Positions 1 to 6,440 of a stretch of DNA of 12,376 nt are shown one piece after another. Within the stretch, counting starts at the first letter, position 1. Each line of letters begins with the position of its first letter. This DNA comes from Gilichinskyi gelida (GTDB taxonomy: Bacteria > Acidobacteriota > Thermoanaerobaculia > Gp7-AA8), in assembly GCA_038040385.1 (NCBI GenBank), contig JBBPII010000029.1, positions 1-12,376 of the forward strand, read 5' to 3'. A program made the position numbers and the translations under genes. Below the pieces are notes generated by a model. The model ran no database searches, was not told the DNA's origin, and was given only the letters and a program-made list of their open reading frames with translations.

Positions 1-1
1 G

Positions 2-225
2 TTATCCGTCGCCTTGTGACGGCGAATCGTCCTCGGAAGCCATGAGCGCATCGAGAGGGCTTCTCATTCCCGACTTCTTCTTCGCCGCAAGCACCGCCCA
101 CACCTCCTCGCGAGTCAGACGGGAACCTTCCTCCACCGGCGCGCACGAACGATGTCGTCGATTCGGGGCAGCGGATCGTCCAGGACGTGACGATACAGAA
201 ACACCAGCGCACAGAGGGCCCAATG
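2..225 (-). pseudogene. Decayed integron integrase (IntI-type tyrosine recombinase) remnant
   Basis: Two blocks of an integron-type tyrosine recombinase are recognisable. Codons from 225 to 118 read ALCALVFLYRHVLDDPLPR followed by IDDIVRARRWRKVPV, which matches the end of the core-binding domain of the IntI family (compare ALLFLY, LPW and RRLPVVLT in IntI1). This frame stops at TGA 117-115. One base shift at about 118-120 restores LTREEVWAVLAA (to about 83), the start of the catalytic domain. The reading then jumps within one frame to GMRSPLDALMASEDD, resembling the IntI1 C-terminus (GVRSPLDAL), and ends at TAA (4-2). The middle, holding the catalytic Arg, HxxR and Tyr, is absent, as are about the first 90 residues. 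The gene is therefore dead: N-terminally truncated, frameshifted and internally deleted. The remnant begins in frame immediately after the cytochrome stop codon. The match was made from memory of the family, not by alignment. No attI or attC site was identified. Confidence 0.75.
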
Positions 226-2130
226 TTACGGGAGTCGCCCTCCCAGTTCTGCTTCGACGCGCTTCAACGCCTCGCGTACCTGCTCCGGCTTGGCGGCGGC
301 CTTTGCGCCGTGGCGAAGGTAGCGCAGCGCCTCCTCGCGGTCGCCGCCGGCGACGAGGGCGCGGGAGAGGGCGAGGTAGGCGCGGGTGAACGTCGGATCG
401 ATGTCGAGGGTGCGGCGGTAGGCGGCGATGGCCCGCTCGCCCTGCTGCGCTTCGCCGAGGTGGAACCAGGCGAGGACGAAGTTGGGGCGGCCTTCGACCG
501 CGCGCTGGAAGGCGGCGATCGCTTCCTCGCCGCCAGCCAGCAGACCGAGGTTGAACTGGATCTCCACGAGCTGCGGGTCGAGCTTCGCCGCCTTCCGCAT
601 CAACTCGAGCCCTTCCTCGCGGCGGCCGAGTCCCACCCGCGCAAGGCCGAGCCACTGCGTGGCCAGCGGGTGGTCGGGGGCGCGGGCGAGAATGGCCAGC
701 GCGGTCTTCTCCAGATCGGCGTTTCGCCTCTGCCGCAGTTGCGCCGCGCCGAGGTCGAAGTACGGCTCGATTTCTTTGTGCGGCGCGGCGACGAGAAGCT
801 CCTCCAGCCGCTGCGCGGCGGCGGGGGCGCGGCGGCTCTCGGCGCGCGCGGCGGCCAGGACGCGGTAGAGCGCGGCGTCGGCCGGCGCGCGCTCGCGGTC
901 GTAGACGGTCACCTCTTCGATGACCGGATCGCGCTCCTCGCGCGGCGCGAGAAAGTTCGCGCTCGGGACGGGCGTCTGGATGCGATGGTCGGTCATCGTC
1001 ACATGCACCACGTCCTGCGTGCGGCGCTTCGGCATGTGGCAGGAGACGCAGTCCGTGGTGGCCGTCTGATGCTCAGTTTTGTTGTGGCAGGTCTGGCAAG
1101 TGTTCCGATACCTCGACGTGTCCGCGGCCTTGCGATGCGGATCGTGGCAGTCGAGGCAGAAGAGCTTTGCGCCGCTCTCCTTGAAGCAGCGACTCTGTTC
1201 GAGCCGGTAGGGCGCGTGGTTGATTTCGAACCGCTCGCTCTTCGGCAGCTCGGGATCGCTGATGTCGAGCTGCAGGAGGTAGTCGGGGAGCGCCTGGCCG
1301 GGGCGGAAGGAGTAGACGTCGCGGCCGAGGCGGCGGATGGGCGAGATGGCGATCGACGGCTGCATGTGGCACTCATAGCAGACGTCGTTGCGCAGCCGCG
1401 GCGCGAGGCGCGTCGGCTTGACGATGGCCGCGCGCACCGCCGCGTCGTCCGCGCTGCCGAGGGCGCGGCGCATGTGCTCCGCGCCGGGGCCGTGGCAGCG
1501 CTGGCATCCGATGCCCTCCGGCAACTGGGCCGGCACGCCCTGCTTGCGCCACGAACCGTCGCGCGTGTTCTCGGCGATCTCCGGATAGCCGTTGTGGCAG
1601 AAGAGGCACTCATGCCGGACGCGCCGCAGCACGCCCTGATGGTCGGGACGGTCGTAGCCGGGCGCCATCGCCCACTCCTTGGTCTGCGTGTACCAGGCGA
1701 GCGGGAGCTGATAGATCTCGCCGATCGGCGTCTGATAGAGATACGTGCGGGCGTGGTGGCCCGATCCGAGGATCCAGTCGACGGGCTGCTCGAAGAGGTT
1801 GATCGGCTTGCCGGAGGCGTCGGCCTGCCAGCGGCGGTAGACGAGCTTCCCATCGCGCCAGCGCAGCTCCATCAGATCGCCGGAACGGGCGTGGCGGAAC
1901 GGCAGCTTGGCAAAGTCCTCGATGGCGTCGTCCGCGCGCGGGCGATAGAACGACTTCGACATCCCGACGTGCCGGTACGAGCGCGCGAGGTCGGAGTGGC
2001 AGGTGGCGCAGTGCTTGTCGTCGACGTAGCCGGCGGCGGCGCCGGTGGTCACGTGGACGCGGATGGCGTCCAGAGGATCGGGAGCCTGGGGTGAGGCGAG
2101 AGCGAGCAGCGCAAAGATGACGCGTTTCAC
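226..2130 (-). CDS. Exported heptaheme c-type cytochrome with C-terminal TPR domain
   Basis: The protein has 634 residues and probably binds seven covalent hemes in the periplasm or on the outer surface. A short signal-like segment (VIFALLALAS, residues 4-13) precedes seven CxxCH motifs: CATCH 41, CLFCH 175, CQRCH 209, CYECH 251, CLDCH 325, CQTCH 345 and CVSCH 361. The last three are closely spaced like doubled-CxxCH cytochromes. Residues from about 415 to 634 are helical TPR-type repeats (for example ATQWLGLARVGLGRREEGLE and ALVAGGDREEALRYLRHGAK), probably for protein-protein contacts. The likely role is electron transfer; donor, acceptor and any enzymatic activity cannot be told from the sequence. 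The start is GTG at 2130, overlapping the TGA of the sheath-like gene as GTGA, with a weak GAGGG about ten bases upstream, so translation is probably coupled. The stop TAA (228-226) directly abuts the integrase remnant. The heme and TPR assignment is firm; the physiological role is open. Confidence 0.9.
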   Translation of the reverse strand: MKRVIFALLALASPQAPDPLDAIRVHVTTGAAAGYVDDKHCATCHSDLARSYRHVGMSKSFYRPRADDAIEDFAKLPFRHARSGDLMELRWRDGKLVYRRWQADASGKPINLFEQPVDWILGSGHHARTYLYQTPIGEIYQLPLAWYTQTKEWAMAPGYDRPDHQGVLRRVRHECLFCHNGYPEIAENTRDGSWRKQGVPAQLPEGIGCQRCHGPGAEHMRRALGSADDAAVRAAIVKPTRLAPRLRNDVCYECHMQPSIAISPIRRLGRDVYSFRPGQALPDYLLQLDISDPELPKSERFEINHAPYRLEQSRCFKESGAKLFCLDCHDPHRKAADTSRYRNTCQTCHNKTEHQTATTDCVSCHMPKRRTQDVVHVTMTDHRIQTPVPSANFLAPREERDPVIEEVTVYDRERAPADAALYRVLAAARAESRRAPAAAQRLEELLVAAPHKEIEPYFDLGAAQLRQRRNADLEKTALAILARAPDHPLATQWLGLARVGLGRREEGLELMRKAAKLDPQLVEIQFNLGLLAGGEEAIAAFQRAVEGRPNFVLAWFHLGEAQQGERAIAAYRRTLDIDPTFTRAYLALSRALVAGGDREEALRYLRHGAKAAAKPEQVREALKRVEAELGGRLP

Positions 2131-3161
2131 GGTTCATCGTCCCTCGCGTGCACTTTGAAGTGGAGGTCGACGAATTCGGCGGGACGGAGCGGCGCGAAGC
2201 CGATCACGATGTCGAGGTCACCCTGCAGTTGGGAGGGAGTGAGTCTGACGAAGAACGCCTCCTGTGCTTTCACGCCCGCGAGCGCGCCCTGCCTCCAGAG
2301 CGTCAGGAGAAAATCATTGACGGACGTGGTGATCGCCGCCCACAGCGGCGCACCGTTGGCCTCGTAGACCACCCACTGCAACCCTCGATGGATCGATTCT
2401 TCGATGAACAGCATCAGGCGGCGCACCGGGACGTACTTCCATTCCGGATTCTCGCTCATGGTGCGGGCACCCCAGGCGACGATGCCGGCCGCTGGCAGGG
2501 AACGGATGCAGTTCACGCGCTTCGGCGCGAGGAGATTGACGTCGCGGTCGGTGATGCGAACGGCTAATGCGCCGGCACCGGCGACCGTCGCTTCGATACC
2601 GGCGGGTGCCTTCCACACGCCACGCGCTTTGTCGGTGCGGGCGTAGATGCCCGCCATCGTCCCGCTGGGGCCGACCGCGCGGCCCCCGTCGAGGACGAGA
2701 TCGGGGAAGTAGACGGCGACGTTCGTTCCCGCCGCGGCGGCGATCGCCGGATGCTCGGTCCAGCGGATCATCTCCGTAACCGTCAGTCCCTCGCGCGCAT
2801 CGGCGATGAAGAACGCGCGGCGCAACACGCACCAGTCACGAGCGGCCGCCAGGATCTTCCCGGCCTCCGCGGGCTCCAAGAGGCGCATGTCAGGGACGCT
2901 GAGGATGTTGACCAGATCGACGGCGTCGAGCGCCTTCACTCCGGCGAGGAGGTCGTCACCGTCCGCACGCACCACCCACGCATCCTCTCCTCCATTGATG
3001 AAGAACTGATCGAGCGCGCGCCGCGTCTCGGTGTCGGCATCGCCAAACCGGCAGCGCACATCCGCGGCCGAGGTCACGCGAACCGGCTGCAGTTTCGGGC
3101 CGTCGGCGAAGACGCCGGCGAAGGCGGCGACGGCGGTGCTCAGGCCGGGGATCGGGTTCAT
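2127..3161 (-). CDS. Solitary phage-tail-sheath-like protein (contractile sheath fold), N-terminally short
   Basis: The protein has 344 residues from ATG 3161. The first part (PIPGLSTAVAAFAGVFADGP) matches the PIEGVSTSTAAFVG region near the start of contractile tail sheaths. The second half carries the sheath C-terminal domain: GPSGTMAGIYARTD, a LAPKRVNCIRSLPAAGIVAWG stretch, WKYVPVRRLMLFIEESI, GLQWVVYEANGAPLW and a terminal IGFAPLRPAEFVDL. Known sheaths usually exceed 450 residues and begin with a PGVYVEE-type arm that links neighbouring subunits; this arm is missing, and a stop codon plus a repeat element lies just upstream. No tube, baseplate, spike or ATPase gene is nearby. ATG 3185 is in frame (352 residues) but lies inside the inverted repeat, so I prefer 3161; neither has a Shine-Dalgarno. 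The stop overlaps the cytochrome start by four bases. It may be a domesticated sheath or a relic that is still open. Fold assignment is confident; function is not. Confidence 0.8.
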   Translation of the reverse strand: MNPIPGLSTAVAAFAGVFADGPKLQPVRVTSAADVRCRFGDADTETRRALDQFFINGGEDAWVVRADGDDLLAGVKALDAVDLVNILSVPDMRLLEPAEAGKILAAARDWCVLRRAFFIADAREGLTVTEMIRWTEHPAIAAAAGTNVAVYFPDLVLDGGRAVGPSGTMAGIYARTDKARGVWKAPAGIEATVAGAGALAVRITDRDVNLLAPKRVNCIRSLPAAGIVAWGARTMSENPEWKYVPVRRLMLFIEESIHRGLQWVVYEANGAPLWAAITTSVNDFLLTLWRQGALAGVKAQEAFFVRLTPSQLQGDLDIVIGFAPLRPAEFVDLHFKVHARDDEP

Positions 3162-3180
3162 CGGCAATGATGGTAAACCC

Positions 3181-3255
3181 GTCATCCTGAGCCGCGAAGA
3201 CGGCGAAGGATCTCAGGATGCGTAACTTGAGATCCTTCGCTGCGCTCAGGATGAC
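3181..3255. repeat. Imperfect inverted repeat element (GTCATCCTGAGC family)
   Basis: The left arm 3181-3215 starts GTCATCCTGAGC and ends GCGAAGGATCTCA. The right arm 3228-3255 is TGAGATCCTTCGC followed by TGCGCTCAGGATGAC. The terminal 12 bases and the inner 13 bases of the arms pair perfectly; the left arm carries about seven extra bases in between. I recall near-identical GTCATCCTGAGC...GAAGGATCTC elements dispersed in many GC-rich genomes. It fills almost the whole space between the parE stop (3259) and the sheath-like gene. As RNA it would fold into a long hairpin, which could attenuate transcription or stabilise the parE mRNA end, but no T-run follows it on the minus strand. Confidence 0.85.
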
Positions 3256-3258
3256 GGA

Positions 3259-5151
3259 CTACTCCAGAATCTCCGCCTTATCCCCCTCCTCCGTCAACCA
3301 CGCCTTCCTGTCCCCCGCCCGACCCTTCGCCAGCAGCATGTCGATCGTCGCGTCCGCGCCGTCATTTGCGTCGAGCGTGAGCTGCACCAGCCGCCGGGTG
3401 TCGCGGTTCATCGTGGTCTCGCGGAGCTGCATGGGATTCATCTCGCCGAGGCCTTTGAATCGCTGGATGTTGACCTTCCCCTTGATCCCCTCGGCCTCGA
3501 TGCGCTGGAGGATGCCGGCGCGCTCACGGTCGTCGAGGGCGTAGTAGACGTTCTTGCCGACGTCGATGCGGTAGAGCGGCGGCATGGCCACGTGCACCCG
3601 CCCGTCCTGCACCAGCTTGCGGAAATGGCGCACGAAGAGCGCACACAACAACGTCGCGATATGCGCGCCGTCGGAGTCGGCGTCGGCCAGGATGCACACC
3701 TTCCCGTAGCGCAGGTCCTTCAGATCGTCGGTGCCGGGATCGACGCCGAGGGCCACGGCGATGTCGTGGACCTCGTTCGAGGAGAGCACCTCGCTGGACT
3801 CCACTTCCCATGTGTTCAGGATCTTGCCGCGCAGCGGCATGATGGCCTGGTACTCGCGGTCGCGCGCCTGCTTGGCCGAGCCGCCGGCGGAGTCGCCTTC
3901 CACCAGGAAGAGCTCCGTCTGTTGCAGGTCGGTGGACGTGCAGTCGGCGAGCTTGCCCGGCAGCGCGGGGCCGCTGGTCAGCTTCTTCCGTTCGACCTTC
4001 TTCCCCTGCCGCAGCCGCGCGGTCGCCGCGGTGATGGCAAGCTGCGCGATGCGCTCGGCATCGGCGACGTTGTTGTTCAGCCAGATGGAGAAGGCGTCCT
4101 GCGTCACGCCGGAGACGAACGCCGACGCCTCGCGCGACGAGAGCCGGTCCTTGGTCTGCCCGGTGAACTGCGGTTCGGTCATCCGGAGCGAGAGGATGTA
4201 GCTGCAGCGCGACCAGACATCCTCGGGGGTCAGCTTCACGCCGCGCGGCAGGAGGTTGCGCAGCTCGCAGAACTCGCGGATCGCTTCCGTCAGCCCGGTG
4301 CGGAATCCGTTGACGTGCGTGCCGCCCTGCGCGGTGGGGATGAGATTGACGTAGCTCTCGGTGACCAGGTCGCCGTCGTCGGCCACCCACACCACCGCCC
4401 AGTCCACCTCTTCGCTCGAGCTCTTGAAGTTCTTGACGAACGGCGCCTCGGGAACGGTCGTCGCGCCGGCCAGCTCCGACATCAGGTATGCCTGCAGGCC
4501 GTTCTCGTAATGCCACTCCTCATTGTCGGCCGGGTCGACTTCGCTGATGAAGCGCATGCGGAGGCCGGGCGAAAGCACGGCCTTGGCGCGCATGACGTGC
4601 TTGAGGCGGGGGATGTTGAACTTGGTGGTGTCGAAGAACTTCTCGTCGGGCCAGAAGCGGATGGTGGTGCCGGTGTTGCGCTTGCCGACGCTGCCGGCGA
4701 CCTTCAACTCCTGCTTCTTCTTCCCGTCGGCGAACCACATGAAGTACTCGTTGCCGTCGCGGCGCACCCACACCTGCAGCTTCTTCGACAGGGCGTTGAC
4801 CACGCTGACGCCCACGCCGTGCAGGCCGCCGGAGAATCGGTAGTTCTTGTCCGAGAACTTCGCGCCGGCATGCAGGCGGGTGAGGATGACCTCCACGCCG
4901 GTCACGTGTTCCTTGGCGTGCTTGTCGACCGGCATGCCGCGCCCGTTGTCGGAGACCGAGAGCGAGCCGTCGTCGTGGAGGGTGGCGACGATCTCGTCGC
5001 AATGGCCGGCGATGGCCTCGTCCGCGGAGTTGTCGATCACCTCCTGCGCCAGGTGGTTGGGACGCTCGGTGGTGGTGTACATGCCGGGGCGCTTGCGCAC
5101 CGGCTCGAGGCCTGTGAGGACTTCAATTGATGAGGAGTCGTAGGTGGTCAT
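3259..5151 (-). CDS. parE: DNA topoisomerase IV subunit B (ATPase subunit)
   Basis: ParE drives ATP-dependent strand passage with ParC to unlink daughter chromosomes. All 630 residues align by eye with E. coli ParE, which has the same length. The GHKL ATPase domain shows IEVLTGLEPVRKRPGMYT, catalytic Glu37 in EVIDNSADEA, DNGRGMP at 68 and GGLHGVG at 108. The transducer domain carries ESYVNLIPTAQGGTHVNG and the lysine-bearing QTKDRLSSRE. The TOPRIM domain has EGDSAGGSAKQ at 418 and the metal-binding DADSD at 490-494. The end QRFKGLGEMNPMQLRETT is typical. KKLTSGPALPGKLADC and the close match to proteobacterial ParE favour ParE over GyrB, which many bacteria also have at about 640 residues. No parC lies next to it. 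ATG 5151 is set by homology; a pyrimidine-rich stretch precedes it and no Shine-Dalgarno is seen. Confidence 0.95.
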   Translation of the reverse strand: MTTYDSSSIEVLTGLEPVRKRPGMYTTTERPNHLAQEVIDNSADEAIAGHCDEIVATLHDDGSLSVSDNGRGMPVDKHAKEHVTGVEVILTRLHAGAKFSDKNYRFSGGLHGVGVSVVNALSKKLQVWVRRDGNEYFMWFADGKKKQELKVAGSVGKRNTGTTIRFWPDEKFFDTTKFNIPRLKHVMRAKAVLSPGLRMRFISEVDPADNEEWHYENGLQAYLMSELAGATTVPEAPFVKNFKSSSEEVDWAVVWVADDGDLVTESYVNLIPTAQGGTHVNGFRTGLTEAIREFCELRNLLPRGVKLTPEDVWSRCSYILSLRMTEPQFTGQTKDRLSSREASAFVSGVTQDAFSIWLNNNVADAERIAQLAITAATARLRQGKKVERKKLTSGPALPGKLADCTSTDLQQTELFLVEGDSAGGSAKQARDREYQAIMPLRGKILNTWEVESSEVLSSNEVHDIAVALGVDPGTDDLKDLRYGKVCILADADSDGAHIATLLCALFVRHFRKLVQDGRVHVAMPPLYRIDVGKNVYYALDDRERAGILQRIEAEGIKGKVNIQRFKGLGEMNPMQLRETTMNRDTRRLVQLTLDANDGADATIDMLLAKGRAGDRKAWLTEEGDKAEILE

Positions 5152-5186
5152 GAGAGAGGACGAGGAATGTTGAATGGGCGGGCGGG

Positions 5187-5192
5187 ATGATA
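5187..5192 (-). promoter_or_regulatory. parE: Possible -10 element (TATCAT) upstream of parE
   Basis: On the minus strand TATCAT occurs about 35 bases before the parE ATG, in the 51-base gap after the subtilase gene. It fits the TANNNT pattern of a sigma-70 -10 box, but I see no convincing -35 box, so this is only a weak suggestion that parE has its own promoter. Confidence 0.25.
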
Positions 5193-5202
5193 ACAGTCTC
5201 CC

Positions 5203-6378
5203 TCACCGCCCCGCCGCCCGCCTCCGCCCTCCCGCCACCACGAATACCGCCACCTTTTCCCCGCTCGCCGTCGTCGCCGGCGTCGCCTCGATCAGATCCT
5301 CGAGCTGCTCGGGCGTCAGCGCCGGATTCTGCTGGAGCAGCCGCGCGGCGATCCCGGCGACGTACGGCGCGGCGTACGACGTCCCGCTGCTGAGGTAGGC
5401 GGGGCGATAGTGATCGCGGCCGGTGATCGAAGCGACGAAGACGTCCGCGGCGGGAGCGAAGATCTCGATGCCCGCGCTGCGGCACGTCGCGCTCCACACG
5501 TTGTTCGGCCTCTCCACGCCGCCGACGGTCACCGCGCCGCGGATGCTCACACCGCGATTGCTGGGAAAAACGACCAGGTTGCCAGCGTCGTCGCAGTGCC
5601 CTTCCTTCGCGTTCCCCCCGAAGAACGTGAAGAAGAACCGCTTGCCGGCCGGATCGGGATGGCCGTCGCGGTCGACGCCGCCGATCATCTCGCGAATCTT
5701 CGTCTCCACGCGCGCGTCGAACGCCGGCAGGCCGATGCTCATGGTCACGATGCCGGTTTTGAACGGCGGCGCGGCCGGATCCCACGCGTGGCGAATGACC
5801 ACGTCGAGCGACTCGGTGAGACGCGCCGGCGTGAGCGGGACGAAGCCGAACGCCCGAATGGAGACCAGCGCCGCGCCCGGCGCGACGCCGACGCGATTGC
5901 CGGCCGCCGCGGACGCCACCGCCGTGCCGTGGCCGTCGATCAGGACGCCGAGGGAAAAGTCGGTACAGGGGTTCAGCGCCCAGTTTTCGGGGCACGGCAT
6001 TCGGCCGCCCGGCTCGTCCTTCAGCAGATCGACGCCGGCGATCACCCTGCTGCCACCCACCGTCGCGAACTCGTCGTGCGCGGCGAGAACTCCGCTGTCG
6101 ATGACGTAGATGACGCTGCCGGTCCCGTCGATCCGCTTGTTGAAGCGCCCGTCGAGGACCCCGCTCACCTGATCGGCGCGGTCGAGGTTCCACAGCACGT
6201 CGTCCGGGAACGAGTCGTCGCAGGCGACCAGGAGCCGCGCGCCGTTCGGATCGTAGGGAACGGCGACGACGGACGTCTGGCAGCGGGTGGGGACAACCTG
6301 CGCGTCGAGTGCGAAGGCCAAAAAGAGGAACGCCGCCGTCCCGGCGGCTGGCCGGGCGGCGTCCCGCCGCCCTCCCAC
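5203..6378 (-). CDS. Secreted subtilisin-like serine peptidase (S8), downstream copy
   Basis: From GTG 6378 the protein has 391 residues. A probable signal peptide (arginines at 4, 5 and 9, then GTAAFLFLAFALDA) precedes an S8 catalytic domain. The triad is Asp94 (VIYVIDSGVLAAHDEF), His150 (DGHGTAVASAAAG) and Ser334 (SSGTSYAAPYVAGIAARLL), with oxyanion Asn255 (FFGGNAKEG). Conserved cysteines (33, 53, 129, 138, 262, 299) suit an exported disulfide protein. It shares many blocks with the upstream peptidase: LDR.DQ..G.LDG, AWDPA.P, GKRFFF, VEIxAP and ASIT..DHYR, so the two are tandem duplicates. The start is uncertain. GTG 6444 is in frame and overlaps the upstream TGA as GTGA (413 residues), but residues between 6444 and 6378, and also most of the n-region after 6378, are encoded by the hairpin cluster. 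No Shine-Dalgarno precedes either start. Substrate unknown. Confidence 0.85.
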   Translation of the reverse strand: MGGRRDAARPAAGTAAFLFLAFALDAQVVPTRCQTSVVAVPYDPNGARLLVACDDSFPDDVLWNLDRADQVSGVLDGRFNKRIDGTGSVIYVIDSGVLAAHDEFATVGGSRVIAGVDLLKDEPGGRMPCPENWALNPCTDFSLGVLIDGHGTAVASAAAGNRVGVAPGAALVSIRAFGFVPLTPARLTESLDVVIRHAWDPAAPPFKTGIVTMSIGLPAFDARVETKIREMIGGVDRDGHPDPAGKRFFFTFFGGNAKEGHCDDAGNLVVFPSNRGVSIRGAVTVGGVERPNNVWSATCRSAGIEIFAPAADVFVASITGRDHYRPAYLSSGTSYAAPYVAGIAARLLQQNPALTPEQLEDLIEATPATTASGEKVAVFVVAGGRRRAAGR

Positions 6379-6423
6379 GACGCAGGCGAGGACGCCTGCG
6401 AGCCAGCCGGCGGGGACGCCGGC
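6332..6423. repeat. Cluster of four GC-rich hairpins between the subtilase genes
   Basis: Four short perfect stem-loops lie in series: 6332-6348 (GCCGCC/GGCGGC), 6354-6372 (GGGCGGC/GCCGCCC), 6382-6399 (GCAGGC/GCCTGC) and 6406-6423 (GCCGGC/GCCGGC). Their loops are closely related: GTCCC in the first two and the complementary-type GAGGAC or GGGGAC in the last two. This looks like nested or serial insertion of one mobile hairpin family (GGCGGGGACGCC type, which I recall from other GC-rich genomes). The cluster forms the boundary between the two peptidases and is read through by the open N-terminal frame of the downstream one. Confidence 0.8.
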
Positions 6424-6440
6424 GCTCCGCGCGCCCGGCC

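Noticed and set aside
187..2094. Long plus-strand open frame opposite the cytochrome gene
   Set aside because: The minus-strand frame has seven CxxCH motifs and TPR repeats; the plus-strand product is compositionally biased (R, A, V, E) with no motif. Long antisense frames are expected at this GC content.
3181..3255. Rho-independent terminator after parE
   Set aside because: The hairpin is long and strong but is not followed by a T-run on the minus strand; it looks like a dispersed repeat instead.
3592..5130. Long plus-strand open frame opposite parE
   Set aside because: It is the mirror of a strongly conserved gene and shows only low-complexity His/Gly/Val-rich sequence.
3259..5151. Calling the topoisomerase gene gyrB
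   Set aside because: Motif-by-motif similarity and exact length match E. coli ParE, so ParE is preferred; a phylogeny would settle it.
6332..6423. CRISPR-like array in the hairpin cluster
   Set aside because: Units are 17-19 bases, not identical, and lack regular spacers; they are short palindromes, not direct repeats.
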